Source of the DNA: Kineosporia succinea
GTDB lineage: Bacteria > Actinomycetota > Actinomycetes > Actinomycetales > Kineosporiaceae
DNA length: 64,000 nucleotides
Assembly (NCBI RefSeq): GCF_030811555.1
Contig: NZ_JAUSQZ010000001.1
Coordinates: 7,065,241-7,129,240, forward strand
Reading direction: 5' to 3'
In this document: one piece after another, positions 52,854-62,154 of the stretch
Numbering within the stretch: position 1 is the stretch's first letter
Layout: every line of letters begins with the position of its first letter
Made by a program: the position numbers and the translations under genes
The notes under the pieces: generated by a model
Database searches by the model: none
What the model saw: only the letters and a program-made list of their open reading frames with translations
Told to the model about the DNA's origin: nothing

Positions 52854-54773
52854 ATGTCCTGGAAGAAACGCGCCGGCCTCGGCGCGGTCGCCCTGTTCGC
52901 CGCCACCCTCGCCCCCCTGACCGCCAGTGCCGCCGTGACCACCCCGTCCGCCGTCGGCGACCCCGCGGACGCGATCACGTCGTCCACCGTGGGCAGCCCC
53001 GCGAGCGTGACCACGTCGTCCACCGTCGGCGGCCGGAAGACCGTGACCGTCGACGGCCGGCAGGCCGAGAAGATCGACCGCGGGCTGGTGGCCCTGCCCA
53101 CCGGCGACGGGGTGCTGGTCAGCTGGCGGCTGCTGACGCCCGGGGATCCGGCGTTCCACGTCTACCGCAACGGGAAACGCATCACCACGAAACCCGTGAG
53201 CGGGCGCTCGAACTACACCGACGCCAAGGGCCGGGCCGGTGACCGGTACGCGGTCCAGCCGGTCGGCGGCGCCCGCACCCCGGCCGTGAAGGCCTGGGGC
53301 GCCGACCATCTCGACATCCCGCTGGACAAGCCCGGCGAGGGCTACAAGGCCAACGACGCCGGCGTGGGCGACCTCGACGGCGACGGGCAGTACGAGATCG
53401 TGCTGAAGTGGGACCCGGCGGTCTCCAAGGACAACTCGCAGTCGGGCGTGACCGGCGAGGTCTACCTCGACGCCTACGAGCTCACCGGCAAGAAGCTCTG
53501 GCGCATCGCGCTGGGCCGGAACATCCGGGCCGGAGCGCATTACACGCAGTTCCTGGTCTACGACCTGGACGGCGACGGGCGCTCGGAGATCGTGTCCAAG
53601 ACCGCCGACGGCACGATCGACGGCACCGGCACGGTGATCGGCGACGCCGCGGCCGACCACCGCAACGCCGCCGGTTACGTCCTGACCGGGCCGGAGTACC
53701 TCACCGTGTTCGCGGGCCGCACCGGAAAAGCGCTGAGCACCGTCGATTACGAACCCCCGCGCGGCACCGTGACCGACTGGGGCGACGGCTACGGCAACCG
53801 CGTCGACCGGTTCCTCGCCGGGGTGGCCTACCTCGACGGCCGGCGGCCGAGCTTCGTCATGGCCCGCGGCTACTACACCCGCACCGTGCTGGTGGCCTAC
53901 GACTGGCGCGGCGGCAAGCTGACGAAACGCTGGACGTTCGACAGCAACAGCGCCGGCAAGCAGTACGAGGGACAGGGCAACCACGAGCTCTCGGTGGCCG
54001 ACGTCGACTCGGACGGGCGCGACGAGATCGTCTACGGAGCACTCACCCTCGACGACGACGGCACCGTGCTCCACAGCACCGGACTCGGCCACGGAGACGC
54101 CCTGCACGTCGGCGACCTCGACCCGGCCCGGCCCGGTCTCGAGGTGTTCGGCGTGCACGAGAGCAAGAGCGCCACCTACGGCCTGGAGATGCACGACGCC
54201 CGGACCGGCGAGATCCTCTTCGGCCAGAACACCGGGATCGACACCGGCCGGGGACTTTCCGCCGACATCGACCCGTCCCACCCGGGCGAGGAGGTCTGGG
54301 CCGTCAACGGCGCCTGGAACTCCCCCACCGGCTGGCTGTTCAGCGCTGCGGGCGAGCTGATCTCGAACACCGTCCCGTCGGCGAACTTCGCGATCTGGTG
54401 GGACGGCGACCTGAACCGCGAGCTCCTCGACCACACCTGGGACGCCACCACCGAGACCGGCGTGGGCACGATCGGTACGTGGGACCCGGCCACCCTGAGC
54501 ACGAAGAACCTGCTCACCGCGACCGGGACACTGTCGAACAACCACACCAAGGGCACGCCGTCGCTGCAGGCCGACATTCTCGGCGACTGGCGCGAGGAGG
54601 TGCTGTGGCGCACCGCCGACAGCACCGCCCTGCGCCTGTTCGCCACGCCCTACCCGAGCGCGTACGGCTTCCGCACCCTGATGCGTGATCCCGTGTACCG
54701 CCTCGGGATCGCGTGGCAGAACGTGTCCTACAACCAGCCGCCGCACACCGGTTTCTACCTGGGCACGCCCTGA
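52854..54773 (+). CDS. Rhamnogalacturonan lyase (PL11)
   Basis: 639 residues. A signal peptide ends at TASAAV; a Thr/Ser-rich stretch follows. [30 protein letters not shown] is the family start, and [33 protein letters not shown] and [15 protein letters not shown] are calcium-binding loops of the eight-bladed propeller; [16 protein letters not shown] is near the end. It cleaves the rhamnogalacturonan I backbone of pectin outside the cell. GGAGGAAC precedes the ATG. Sugar-dependent control through the LacI-type operator is likely. Confidence 0.93.
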   Translation: MSWKKRAGLGAVALFAATLAPLTASAAVTTPSAVGDPADAITSSTVGSPASVTTSSTVGGRKTVTVDGRQAEKIDRGLVALPTGDGVLVSWRLLTPGDPAFHVYRNGKRITTKPVSGRSNYTDAKGRAGDRYAVQPVGGARTPAVKAWGADHLDIPLDKPGEGYKANDAGVGDLDGDGQYEIVLKWDPAVSKDNSQSGVTGEVYLDAYELTGKKLWRIALGRNIRAGAHYTQFLVYDLDGDGRSEIVSKTADGTIDGTGTVIGDAAADHRNAAGYVLTGPEYLTVFAGRTGKALSTVDYEPPRGTVTDWGDGYGNRVDRFLAGVAYLDGRRPSFVMARGYYTRTVLVAYDWRGGKLTKRWTFDSNSAGKQYEGQGNHELSVADVDSDGRDEIVYGALTLDDDGTVLHSTGLGHGDALHVGDLDPARPGLEVFGVHESKSATYGLEMHDARTGEILFGQNTGIDTGRGLSADIDPSHPGEEVWAVNGAWNSPTGWLFSAAGELISNTVPSANFAIWWDGDLNRELLDHTWDATTETGVGTIGTWDPATLSTKNLLTATGTLSNNHTKGTPSLQADILGDWREEVLWRTADSTALRLFATPYPSAYGFRTLMRDPVYRLGIAWQNVSYNQPPHTGFYLGTP

Positions 54774-55342
54774 GGCACGCCCTGAGGCACGCCCTGAGAC
54801 AGGCCCTCAGCCCACTCCTGGACGGTGATCACCGAGGCCTGCATCGGGAAGACCTTCCGCATCAGCACCTCGTGGACCTCCGGATCCGCGTCCAGGCAGC
54901 CGTCTTCGAGCACGGTGATCCCGTAGTCGAGGTCGGCCGCCTGGCGCAGGGTCGAGAGCACCACGCCGCTCGTGGCCACCCCGGTGAGCACGAGGTGCTC
55001 GACGCCCTGCGCCCGCAGCACCATCTCGAGGTCGCTGCCGGCGAAGGCGGAGACCCGGCGCTTGAGGACGACGACCTCACCGGGGCGCGGTGTCACCTCC
55101 GCGACGATCTCGTTGGGCGGTGCACTGTTACCGGCCCGGGCCGGCAATCCACCGAACATCTTGTTGCGGGAATGGATCTCGGGATATCCCGGCCGGAAAC
55201 CGACCTTGGCGTAGATCACCGGGACCTCCTGCGACCGGGCGGCCTCCACGGCCCCGGCCAGGCGTTGCGCGTACCCCTCGTCCGGGTAGCGGGCGACGAC
55301 CAGGTCCTGCACGTCCATGACGAGCAGTGCGGTACGGGACAT
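54755..55342 (-). CDS. Isochorismatase-like protein lacking the catalytic Cys
   Basis: 195 residues. TALLVMDVQDLVVARYP carries the family Asp, and VVLKRRVSAFAGSDLEMVLRAQG the Lys. The position of the nucleophilic Cys reads TGVATSGVVLSTLRQAADLDY, with Gly in place of Cys, so cysteine hydrolase activity is doubtful; this SGVVLST version recurs in a subgroup. The C-terminus ends in repeated QGVP from a 12-base repeat and overlaps the PL11 gene by 19 bases. The TetR and SDR genes follow upstream on the same strand. Confidence 0.85.
   Translation of the reverse strand: MSRTALLVMDVQDLVVARYPDEGYAQRLAGAVEAARSQEVPVIYAKVGFRPGYPEIHSRNKMFGGLPARAGNSAPPNEIVAEVTPRPGEVVVLKRRVSAFAGSDLEMVLRAQGVEHLVLTGVATSGVVLSTLRQAADLDYGITVLEDGCLDADPEVHEVLMRKVFPMQASVITVQEWAEGLSQGVPQGVPQGVPR
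54760..54807. repeat. 12-base tandem repeat at the overlap of two genes
   Basis: Four units of the GAGGCACGCCCT type (54760-54771, 54772-54783, 54784-54795, 54796-54807) span the PL11 stop and the end of the isochorismatase-like frame. They add QGVP repeats to the latter. Copy number could change without breaking either gene. Confidence 0.8.
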
Positions 55343-55360
55343 CCTGTTCCCTCTCCTGTT

Positions 55361-55915
55361 TCAGTGGAAGAGCTGCCGGGCGGTGGCCAGCAGCTCCCGT
55401 CTCAGCACATCGTCGGGCAGACCCGCCAGCAACGGGTCGACACCGCTCAGCATCAGCCCTCCCCCGAGCACCGACAGGGCCACCCGCCGGGCCGGTGACG
55501 GATCGGCGCCGAGCAGCAGGTCCTGCAGGCGCTGCACCCGGCCGGGCAGATCGGTGAACGCCCGCAGCACCGGCTCGACGCCCGGGTCGCCGTGCAGCAC
55601 CGCGGCCAGGGTGCGCTGCTCGACAACCAGGTCGACCATGCCGCGCAGCAGCACGTCGAGCTGCCCGGCGCGGTCGGCGATGCTCTCGGCCTCGTCGACC
55701 AGCGCACCCACCGCGTCGGTGGCCGGTTGCACGACCGCGACGACCATCGCGTCCTTCGTGGGGAACTGATGGTAGACGGACGCCTTGGCGACACCGAGAC
55801 GGTCGGCGATCTGCTGCAGCGAGGTGCCGTGCACCCCGTTCTCGGCGAACAGCTCCAGCGCCGCGGCCAGGATGCGCTCGCGGGTCTCGCCCCGCCGGCC
55901 GACCGGTCTTGCCAC
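55361..55915 (-). CDS. TetR-family regulator
   Basis: 184 residues. RRGETRERILAAALELFAENGVHGTSLQQIADRLGVAKASVYHQFPTKDAMV is the DNA-binding domain. The ligand domain is compact (VVEQRTLAAVLHGDPGVEPVLRAF, LSVLGGGLMLSGVDPLLAGL). GTG at 55915 is the only start that keeps the arm; the frame upstream overlaps the SDR gene out of register. It lies 10 bases after the SDR gene on the same strand and probably represses that operon through the sites at 56808-56848. Confidence 0.9.
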   Translation of the reverse strand: MARPVGRRGETRERILAAALELFAENGVHGTSLQQIADRLGVAKASVYHQFPTKDAMVVAVVQPATDAVGALVDEAESIADRAGQLDVLLRGMVDLVVEQRTLAAVLHGDPGVEPVLRAFTDLPGRVQRLQDLLLGADPSPARRVALSVLGGGLMLSGVDPLLAGLPDDVLRRELLATARQLFH

Positions 55916-55925
55916 TAGACGGCCA

Positions 55926-56780
55926 TCAGCGGTTCGTGCGCCCCAGGTCGACGGGCAGCTGGATGCCCGTGACGTGCCGCGCCTCGTCGGAGGCCAGCCA
56001 GGCGACGGCCGCGGCGATGTCCTCGCTCTGGCTGACACCGTCGGGCAGGCTCCCCATGAACATGGGCGCCAGCAGCGGGTACTCGGCCGAGTAGGTGCGG
56101 ACCTCGGTCATCTGCAGACCGGTCATCACCCCGTGCGGGTGCACACTGTTCACCCGGATACGGTACTCGGCCAGCTCGTTCGCCAGCGTCTTGGACAGGC
56201 CGGTGACGCCGTGCTTGGCCGCCGCGTAGTCCCCCAGGAACGGCAGCCCGACCAGACCGGCCACCGAGCTGGTGAAGACGATCGCCCCACCGGTGTTCTG
56301 CTCGATCATGATCGGGATCGCGGCCTTGGCGGTGTGGAAGGCACCGGTCAGGTTGATGTCGATCGTGGTCCGCCAGTGCTCCGCATCGATCTCCCAGACC
56401 CGCGCGGCCGTGGTCATCCCCGCGTTCGCGATCACCACGTCGAGGCGGCCCAGCTCGGCGACGGCGTCCTGCAGGCCGCTCCGCACGGCGTCGAAGTCGC
56501 GGACGTCGGCCTGGACCGTGACGATGCGCCGATCGAGTTTCTCGACCTGGGAGGCGGTCTCGGCCAGATCCTCCGGGGTGGCGCCGGAGTAGGTGGTGGT
56601 CGGGATGTCCTGGCAGATGTCGAGGGCGATGATGTCCGCGCCCTCGGCCGCCAGGCGCACGGCCTCGGCCCGGCCCTGCCCGCGCGCGGCGCCGGTGATG
56701 AACGCGACCTTGCCCACGTAACGCCGGGCGATCGGCTCGGAGGGGACGGGCGGGGCAGGTGGCACGGGATGCTCGCTCAT
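55926..56780 (-). CDS. Mycofactocin-coupled SDR oxidoreductase
   Basis: 284 residues. GKVAFITGAARGQGRAEAVRLAAEGADIIALDICQD is the signature of the mycofactocin-dependent SDR group, whose tightly held NAD is thought to be recycled through mycofactocin. NAGMTTAARVWEI, SSVAGLVGLPFLGDYAAAKHG (YxxxK) and VNSVHPHGVMT follow; relatives include carveol dehydrogenase. GGGAGGA before the ATG at 56780 fixes the start. First gene of an SDR-TetR operon. No mftA-F genes are in the window. Confidence 0.9.
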   Translation of the reverse strand: MSEHPVPPAPPVPSEPIARRYVGKVAFITGAARGQGRAEAVRLAAEGADIIALDICQDIPTTTYSGATPEDLAETASQVEKLDRRIVTVQADVRDFDAVRSGLQDAVAELGRLDVVIANAGMTTAARVWEIDAEHWRTTIDINLTGAFHTAKAAIPIMIEQNTGGAIVFTSSVAGLVGLPFLGDYAAAKHGVTGLSKTLANELAEYRIRVNSVHPHGVMTGLQMTEVRTYSAEYPLLAPMFMGSLPDGVSQSEDIAAAVAWLASDEARHVTGIQLPVDLGRTNR

Positions 56781-56805
56781 GGGGTCCTCCCGGGGGTAGA
56801 GGTGA

Positions 56806-56850
56806 GAGTCTGCCGTTCGGCTGACCAAAAGCTAGCCGCTCGGCAGACTC
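56806..56850. promoter_or_regulatory. Paired TetR operators
   Basis: GTCTGCCGTTCGGCTGAC (56808-56825) and GCTAGCCGCTCGGCAGAC (56831-56848) are similar imperfect palindromes of the GTCnGCCG-n2-CGGCnGAC type. Their outer arms form a perfect 10-base inverted repeat (56806-56815 and 56841-56850). They lie 26 bases before the mycofactocin SDR start. Confidence 0.6.
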
Positions 56851-56947
56851 GTTGTCTGTACCGCGCTCGCGGTAGGCCGTTGGTTCATCCCGGGACGGAT
56901 CTGCTCCTATGGTGATCAAGCACGACCCGTCCCCCATCGGAGGATCC

Positions 56948-57760
56948 ATGACCTGGCAGACCGGCAAGTCGGTTCCCGAGCTGATCGGTGCGGCCGAGGG
57001 GCTGTGGGCGCAGGACCCGGCCGTCAACACGATCCTGCTGACGCTCACCAGCAATGCCCAGGCCCCGCACACCGGGGGCTGGTGGAGCGAGACCGACGGC
57101 ACCGTGACCGGCAGCTACCTGCGCAGCACCATCGAGACCGTGCTGCTCGGCGCGATGCCGGCCGGGGTCGCCCGGGTGCTCGCGGCGCACCTGGCGGACG
57201 TGCGGGTGCGGGCCGTGCAAGGGCCACGGGAGAGCGTCGAGGAGTTCAGCGCCGTGCGGGAGCGCGTCACCGGAGCCCGCCGCGACCGCCAGATCGCGAT
57301 GGCCCTGCACCGGCTCGGCACGCTCACCCCGCCCCGGCCGCGGCCGGCGGGCTCGCCCCGTCCCGCCGGCCCGCACGACCGCACCCTGCTGCTCGGCTGG
57401 TTCGACGCCTTCGGGCGGGAGACCCACACCCCGGTCGACCTGCCCGCCGCGGTGGACGACCGGCTGGCCTCCGGTTCCCTGCTGATCTGGGAGCACGACG
57501 GCCGCCCGGTGTCCCTGGCCGGCAGCACCGGCCCGCACCGGGGCAGCTCCCGCATCATCTCCGTCTACACGCCACCCGCACTGCGGGGCAACGGTTTTGC
57601 CGGCGGGGTGGTGACCGCGAGCGTCGAGGCCGCCCTGGCCCGGGGCGCGGCCGGCGTCGTGCTGTTCACCGACCTGGACAACCCGACGAGCAACGCGCTG
57701 TACCGGCGGCTGGGCTTCGAGCGGGCCGGGGACTTCCTGCAGGTCCAGTACGACAGCTGA
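56948..57760 (+). CDS. GNAT-family acetyltransferase
   Basis: 270 residues. The C-terminal half is a GNAT fold: IISVYTPPALRGNGFAGGVVTASVEAAL contains the acetyl-CoA loop (RGNGFAG), and LFTDLDNPTSNALYRRLGFERAGDF is the typical last helix and strand. The N-terminal half is a helical domain of unknown partner. GGAGG precedes the ATG at 56948. A 20-base palindrome at 57778-57797 follows the stop. Substrate unknown. Confidence 0.87.
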   Translation: MTWQTGKSVPELIGAAEGLWAQDPAVNTILLTLTSNAQAPHTGGWWSETDGTVTGSYLRSTIETVLLGAMPAGVARVLAAHLADVRVRAVQGPRESVEEFSAVRERVTGARRDRQIAMALHRLGTLTPPRPRPAGSPRPAGPHDRTLLLGWFDAFGRETHTPVDLPAAVDDRLASGSLLIWEHDGRPVSLAGSTGPHRGSSRIISVYTPPALRGNGFAGGVVTASVEAALARGAAGVVLFTDLDNPTSNALYRRLGFERAGDFLQVQYDS

Positions 57761-57777
57761 CAGCCCGTCCGGCCCTT

Positions 57778-57797
57778 GCGCGGCGGCGCCGCCGCGC
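57778..57797. terminator. 20-base palindrome after the GNAT gene
   Basis: GCGCGGCGGCGCCGCCGCGC is a perfect palindrome starting 17 bases after the GNAT stop. As RNA it would fold into a very GC-rich hairpin, fitting a terminator. Confidence 0.6.
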
Positions 57798-57827
57798 GCC
57801 ACCTCCCGAACCGGTTTCCGGCTCGGG

Positions 57828-57928
57828 TTGCGACGCCGCCCGAAGGGGATACGGTCGGAACCCGAACAGCCGCCCTGCAACGCTTTTCGTAGGCCGACCG
57901 GTGAGGCGCCCGCAGCGTTCAGGTGAAC
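57828..57928 (+). promoter_or_regulatory. Promoter and operator-like site before the glucoamylase cluster
   Basis: TTGCGA (57828-57833), 16 bases and TACGGT (57850-57855) form a possible promoter. GTTCA-GG-TGAAC (57917-57928) is an interrupted palindrome in the leader. The first gene starts at 58044. Confidence 0.4.
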
Positions 57929-58043
57929 ACCCCCGCCGTTCGCCGCGCTTTGCCGTTGTTCATCCGCTGGTGCCGGATTCAAGCCGCACCCCCACGCGGA
58001 CGAGGCTTGTGACACACCTCTCACCATCTCCCAAGGGGATGCC

Positions 58044-58475
58044 GTGTCCGAAACCTTGCGTGGCGCGTGGAAACTCATCAGCTGGCGGCGGATCGCCCAG
58101 GACGCCTCCGTGACCTACCCCCTGGGCCCGGACGCGATCGGCGAGCTCATCTACGCCCCCGCGGGCCGGATGGCCGTGCAGATGGTGGCCGGCACCCGGC
58201 CCCCGCTCGACAGCACCGACCCGCTCGGGGGCACCCCCGAGGAGCGGGCCGCGGCGTACTCCGGGTATCTGGCCTATTTCGGCCGCTACTCCTTCACCGC
58301 CGAGACCGTGACCCACCTGATCGAGGGCAGTTCGTACCCGAACTGGTCGGGCGCCGAGCAGGCCCGCCCGTACACGCTCGACGGCGGGCGCCTGGTGCTG
58401 CGTACCCCGCCCACCACCCTGCCCTCCGGCGGGGTCGTCATCAACGAGATGACCTGGGCGCACGCGGGTTCCTGA
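58044..58475 (+). CDS. Lipocalin-like domain protein
   Basis: 143 residues, close to the size of the lipocalin_5 family. TLRGAWKLISWR at the start, YPLGPDAIGELIYAPAGRMAVQMV and FGRYSFTAETVTHLIEGSSYPNW follow the beta-barrel strands. No signal peptide. AAGGGG precedes the GTG. It is 44 bases before the glucoamylase gene and probably cotranscribed with it; a small-molecule binding role is inferred from the fold only. Confidence 0.83.
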   Translation: MSETLRGAWKLISWRRIAQDASVTYPLGPDAIGELIYAPAGRMAVQMVAGTRPPLDSTDPLGGTPEERAAAYSGYLAYFGRYSFTAETVTHLIEGSSYPNWSGAEQARPYTLDGGRLVLRTPPTTLPSGGVVINEMTWAHAGS

Positions 58476-58519
58476 ACCACCCCAGACCTGAGCAGCACCA
58501 CCGACGAAGGAGTCCAGTC

Positions 58520-59923
58520 ATGACGGCAACGATCCTGGAACCGGGCACGCACGTGCGGGCCCGGGCCGCCTCCGGGTACGCCGGCCTGCGCGCCGAGCAC
58601 ACCCAGTCGGTGGTGCACCGCAGCGACTTCGGCGTCATCGCCCAGCACATGTTCACCCTGATGATGCGCAACGTCGCCAGCGACGGGTTCCTGTTCTCCG
58701 ACCCGATGGACCCCGGCCGGTTCTCCACCCCCGGCGCCGTCATCGCGGCCCCCTCGTTCCCGGCCAACTCCCCCGGGGTCGACCAGGACTACGTGTTCAA
58801 CTGGACCCGCGACGCCGCGATCGTGGCGATGGAACTGTCGGCGGCGAACCTGCCCGCCCGCGGCGACAGCGGCGTCGAGCCGCTCGAGGACTACGTCCGC
58901 TTCGCCTCGATCTGCCAGGGCAACGCCATCCCCACCCTGGCGCACGCCTGCTTCACGATCGAGGGCGCCTCGCGGCCGTGGACCGAGCAGAACGACGGCC
59001 CGGCCCTGCAGACCAGTGCGATCCTGCAGGCGTTCGGCCAGCTCGACGAGCCCACCCAGGGTCTGGCCCGGCAGGTGATGGCCCGCAACGTCGAGTTCCT
59101 GCTCGGGGCCTACCGGGAGCCGACCACGAACCTGTGGGAGGAGCACTCCGGGTACTCGTTCTTCGCCCGCTCGGTGCAGCTGCGGGCCCTGCGCGAGATC
59201 GCCACGAACACGGTCGGTGTCACCGTGCCCGACGGACTCCAGGAGGCCACGGACTGGCTGGAGCACGCACTGTCGCAGCACTGGGACGGCAGCCGCTACC
59301 TGAGCCTGATCACCGACACGCAACCCCCGCAAGACCCGGCCGGCCCCGGTTACGACCCGAACATCGACGTGGTCATGGCCGCGATCTACGGCGCCGTGCC
59401 CCTCACCGACACCCGTCTGCTCGCGACGGCCGCCCAGTTGCGCGCCCAGTGGTCCGACGCGTCCTCCCCCTCGGTGTACCCGGTGAACCTGGCCGACGCC
59501 GACCTCGCGATCGGGCCGATGGTGGGCCGCTACCCCGGCGACACCTACGACGGCGACATGTCCGACCACGTGCAGGGTGGCCACCCCTGGGCCCTCACCA
59601 CCGCCAACTTCGCCGAGCTGTACTACCGGCTCGCCGACGGGATCCGGGCCTACAACACCGTTCCCCACGACGAGCTCTCGGCCCCGTTCTTCACGCAGGT
59701 CGGCATCGGCCCGGACACCGCCCCGCACGACGCCGTGACCGCGCTCGAGCAGGCCGGCGACCAGATGCTCGAGGCCGTGGTCTACCACAGCGACAACCTC
59801 GAGCTCAGCGAGCAGTTCGACGGCACGACCGGGTTCTGCCGCAGCGTGCGCAACCTGACCTGGAGCTACGCCGCCTACCTCTCGGCCGTCCGGGCCAAGA
59901 CCGGTCTCACGGTGAAGGGCTGA
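58520..59923 (+). CDS. Glucoamylase (GH15)
   Basis: 467 residues with only the catalytic (alpha/alpha)6 barrel. VDQDYVFNWTRDAAIVAMEL and NLWEEHSGYSFFARSVQLRAL (acid Glu in WEEHSG) and SDNLELSEQFDGTTGF (base Glu in SEQFD) match fungal- and bacterial-type glucan 1,4-alpha-glucosidases. It releases glucose from alpha-glucan ends. No signal peptide or starch-binding domain is seen, so it may be cytoplasmic. GAAGGAG precedes the ATG. The tight link to sugar-dehydrogenase-like genes is unusual. Confidence 0.9.
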   Translation: MTATILEPGTHVRARAASGYAGLRAEHTQSVVHRSDFGVIAQHMFTLMMRNVASDGFLFSDPMDPGRFSTPGAVIAAPSFPANSPGVDQDYVFNWTRDAAIVAMELSAANLPARGDSGVEPLEDYVRFASICQGNAIPTLAHACFTIEGASRPWTEQNDGPALQTSAILQAFGQLDEPTQGLARQVMARNVEFLLGAYREPTTNLWEEHSGYSFFARSVQLRALREIATNTVGVTVPDGLQEATDWLEHALSQHWDGSRYLSLITDTQPPQDPAGPGYDPNIDVVMAAIYGAVPLTDTRLLATAAQLRAQWSDASSPSVYPVNLADADLAIGPMVGRYPGDTYDGDMSDHVQGGHPWALTTANFAELYYRLADGIRAYNTVPHDELSAPFFTQVGIGPDTAPHDAVTALEQAGDQMLEAVVYHSDNLELSEQFDGTTGFCRSVRNLTWSYAAYLSAVRAKTGLTVKG

Positions 59924-59926
59924 GCG

Positions 59927-60367
59927 GTGGACGCGTTCCTCGACCTGTCGGTGACTCTCACCGGGTTCAACCACTTCCAGCTGCTGGGCACCGGCAACGC
60001 GGCCGTGCTGCGGGCCGAGCTGGACCAGATCGTGCCCGCCGACCTCGTCGCCCGGCTGCTCGGGAGCACCGATCCGGAGGCGACTCTCGCCGATCCGGAC
60101 CTCGGCCCGCCGGCCCGCGACCTCGTCCTCATGTGGTACTCGGGTACCTGGGCGCAACTGCCGGACGACTGGCGCGAACGCCACGGCGCCCATCCCCGCG
60201 ACACCCGCCACGTGGTGTCCGCCGAGGCCTACCGCGGCGGCCTGCAGTGGATCGTCGCGGGCGCACACCCGGCCGGTGCCCACCAGCAGGGTTTCGGGGC
60301 CTGGGCGATGCCGCCCGGCGCCCTGGCCCCGGGCACCTCACCCCTGGCCGGCAGGAGCGTGGCGTGA
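59927..60367 (+). CDS. Sorbitol-dehydrogenase-type small subunit
   Basis: 146 residues. FLDLSVTLTGFNHFQLLGTGNAAVLRAELDQI is the start of the FAD-SLDH small-subunit family, the partners of GMC-type sugar and polyol dehydrogenases. No signal peptide is visible, whereas proteobacterial versions are often Tat-exported. It is 3 bases after the glucoamylase stop and overlaps the GMC gene by 4 bases, so small and large subunits should be made together. Confidence 0.8.
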   Translation: MDAFLDLSVTLTGFNHFQLLGTGNAAVLRAELDQIVPADLVARLLGSTDPEATLADPDLGPPARDLVLMWYSGTWAQLPDDWRERHGAHPRDTRHVVSAEAYRGGLQWIVAGAHPAGAHQQGFGAWAMPPGALAPGTSPLAGRSVA

Positions 60368-62142
60368 GCGGACTCGATGCCGACGTGGTGATCGTCGGCG
60401 GCGGGGTCAACGGTGCCCTGCTGGCGAAGCAGCTGACCCGCGAGGGGGTGCGGGTGCTCGTGCTCGAGGCCGGGCCCGGCACCGCCTGGGACTACGAGAG
60501 CTACAACCAGCACCTGGACACGTTCTTCAACGCCACCCCCAAGAGCGTCGAGTCGCCCTGGCCGGCGGCGGCGGGCGCACCCCAGCCCGACACCGCCGAC
60601 GTGCGGCTCGCCAACGGCTATTTCGTGCAGACCGGCCCGGACCGCTTCGGCAGCAGCTACTCCCGCACCCTCGGCGGATCCACCCTGCACTGGCTGGGCG
60701 TGTGCCTGCGCATGCTGCCCGAGGACTTCCGGATGCACACCGAGCACGGCGTCGGGCTGGACTGGCCGATCGGCTACGACGATCTGGAGCCGTTCTACCG
60801 GGAGGCCGAGCACGAGCTCGGCGTCTCGGCCGACGTCTCCGAACAGGCGCATCTGGGCATCACTTTCGCCGAGGGTTACGACTACCCGATGCACCGGCTG
60901 CCACCGAGCTGGTCGGACGAGCTGCTGGCGAGGTCCGTGGACGGGCTCGAGGTCCCGCTCGGCGACGAGACCTTCACGCTGAAGGTGCGCGGCTACCCCG
61001 CGGCCCGCAACAGCGTGCCGCGCGCGGGCTACCGCCCGGCCGGGGCCGTCGGCGAACCGGGCGAGGAGCTCTCGCTGCACCGCGGTCTGGGCCAGCGCTG
61101 CCAGGGCAACACCAGCTGCACGCCGATCTGCCCGGTGCAGGCCAAGTACAACGCGCAGAAGAGCCTCGCCCAGGCCGACCGCGACCTCCTCGAGATCCGT
61201 TCGCAGAGCGTGGTGTCGAAGGTGCTCGTCGACCCGGTCAACGGCACCGTGACCGGGCTGGAGTACCAGCACTACGACGAGCCCGGATCGGCGCGGCACA
61301 CCGTGCGCACCGCCACCGGGCGGCTGTACGTCCTCGCGGCGCACGCCGTGGAGAACGCCAAGATCCTGCTCGCCTCCGGGCTGGACGAGGGGCGTACAGG
61401 GCGGGGTCTCATGGACCACCCCGCCCTGTACGCCTGGGGTTACGGCCCCACCCCGGTCGGCGCGTTCCGCGGGCCGCAGTCGACGGCCGGCATCGACGAC
61501 CTGCGCGGTGGCCGGTTCCGCAGCAGCCACGCGGCCTTCCGCCTCGACATCGGCAACGACGGCTGGCGGGCGACCACGGGCGCGCCCGACTCCGACGTGG
61601 CCGCCGCGGTCTCGCAGGGCCTGTACGGCGACCGGCTGCGCGACCACCTCCAGCGGACCCTGCCCCGCCAGGTGCGCTTCTCGGTGGCCGTGGAGCAGCT
61701 GCACGACCCGGCCAACACCGTCACGATCGACCCGGCACACGTCGACGAGCTCGGCAACCCGCGCCCGGTGATCGACTACCGCATCGACGACTACACCAAG
61801 GCCGGCATGGCCGCCGGTAAACGGGTGTACCGGCAGATGTTCGCGCGGGCGGGCATCGAGGACCACTCCGAGGACGCGGGAGGCAACTGGTTCCCGTCCG
61901 TCACCTACGAGGGTGAGGAGTACCACTACCACGGCATGGGCCACTTCGCGGGGACGCACGTGATGGGCCCGGACCCGGCCACCTCCGTCGTGGACGCCGA
62001 CCAGCGCAGCTGGGCCCACCGGAACCTCTTCGTCGTGGGATCGGGCAGCTTTCCCACGATGGGCACCTCGAACCCGACGCTGACCATGGCCGCCCTAACC
62101 CTGCGCACCGCGCGGCGGGTGCTGGCCGAGCTCGGCGACTAG
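60364..62142 (+). CDS. GMC oxidoreductase, sugar/polyol dehydrogenase-like
   Basis: 592 residues. VVIVGGGVNGALLAKQLTREGVRVLVLEAG binds FAD; GGSTLHWLGV and the C-terminal HYHGMGHFAGTHVMG and NLFVVGSGSFPTMGTSNPTLTMAAL are GMC motifs with the catalytic His region. Cys246, Cys252 and Cys256 (CQGNTSCTPICP) match the Cys cluster of fructose-dehydrogenase-like enzymes that hold a 3Fe-4S centre. It should oxidise a sugar or polyol and pass electrons on. GTGA overlap with the small subunit. No signal peptide. Confidence 0.88.
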   Translation: MSGLDADVVIVGGGVNGALLAKQLTREGVRVLVLEAGPGTAWDYESYNQHLDTFFNATPKSVESPWPAAAGAPQPDTADVRLANGYFVQTGPDRFGSSYSRTLGGSTLHWLGVCLRMLPEDFRMHTEHGVGLDWPIGYDDLEPFYREAEHELGVSADVSEQAHLGITFAEGYDYPMHRLPPSWSDELLARSVDGLEVPLGDETFTLKVRGYPAARNSVPRAGYRPAGAVGEPGEELSLHRGLGQRCQGNTSCTPICPVQAKYNAQKSLAQADRDLLEIRSQSVVSKVLVDPVNGTVTGLEYQHYDEPGSARHTVRTATGRLYVLAAHAVENAKILLASGLDEGRTGRGLMDHPALYAWGYGPTPVGAFRGPQSTAGIDDLRGGRFRSSHAAFRLDIGNDGWRATTGAPDSDVAAAVSQGLYGDRLRDHLQRTLPRQVRFSVAVEQLHDPANTVTIDPAHVDELGNPRPVIDYRIDDYTKAGMAAGKRVYRQMFARAGIEDHSEDAGGNWFPSVTYEGEEYHYHGMGHFAGTHVMGPDPATSVVDADQRSWAHRNLFVVGSGSFPTMGTSNPTLTMAALTLRTARRVLAELGD

Positions 62143-62154
62143 AAGGGACGCACC

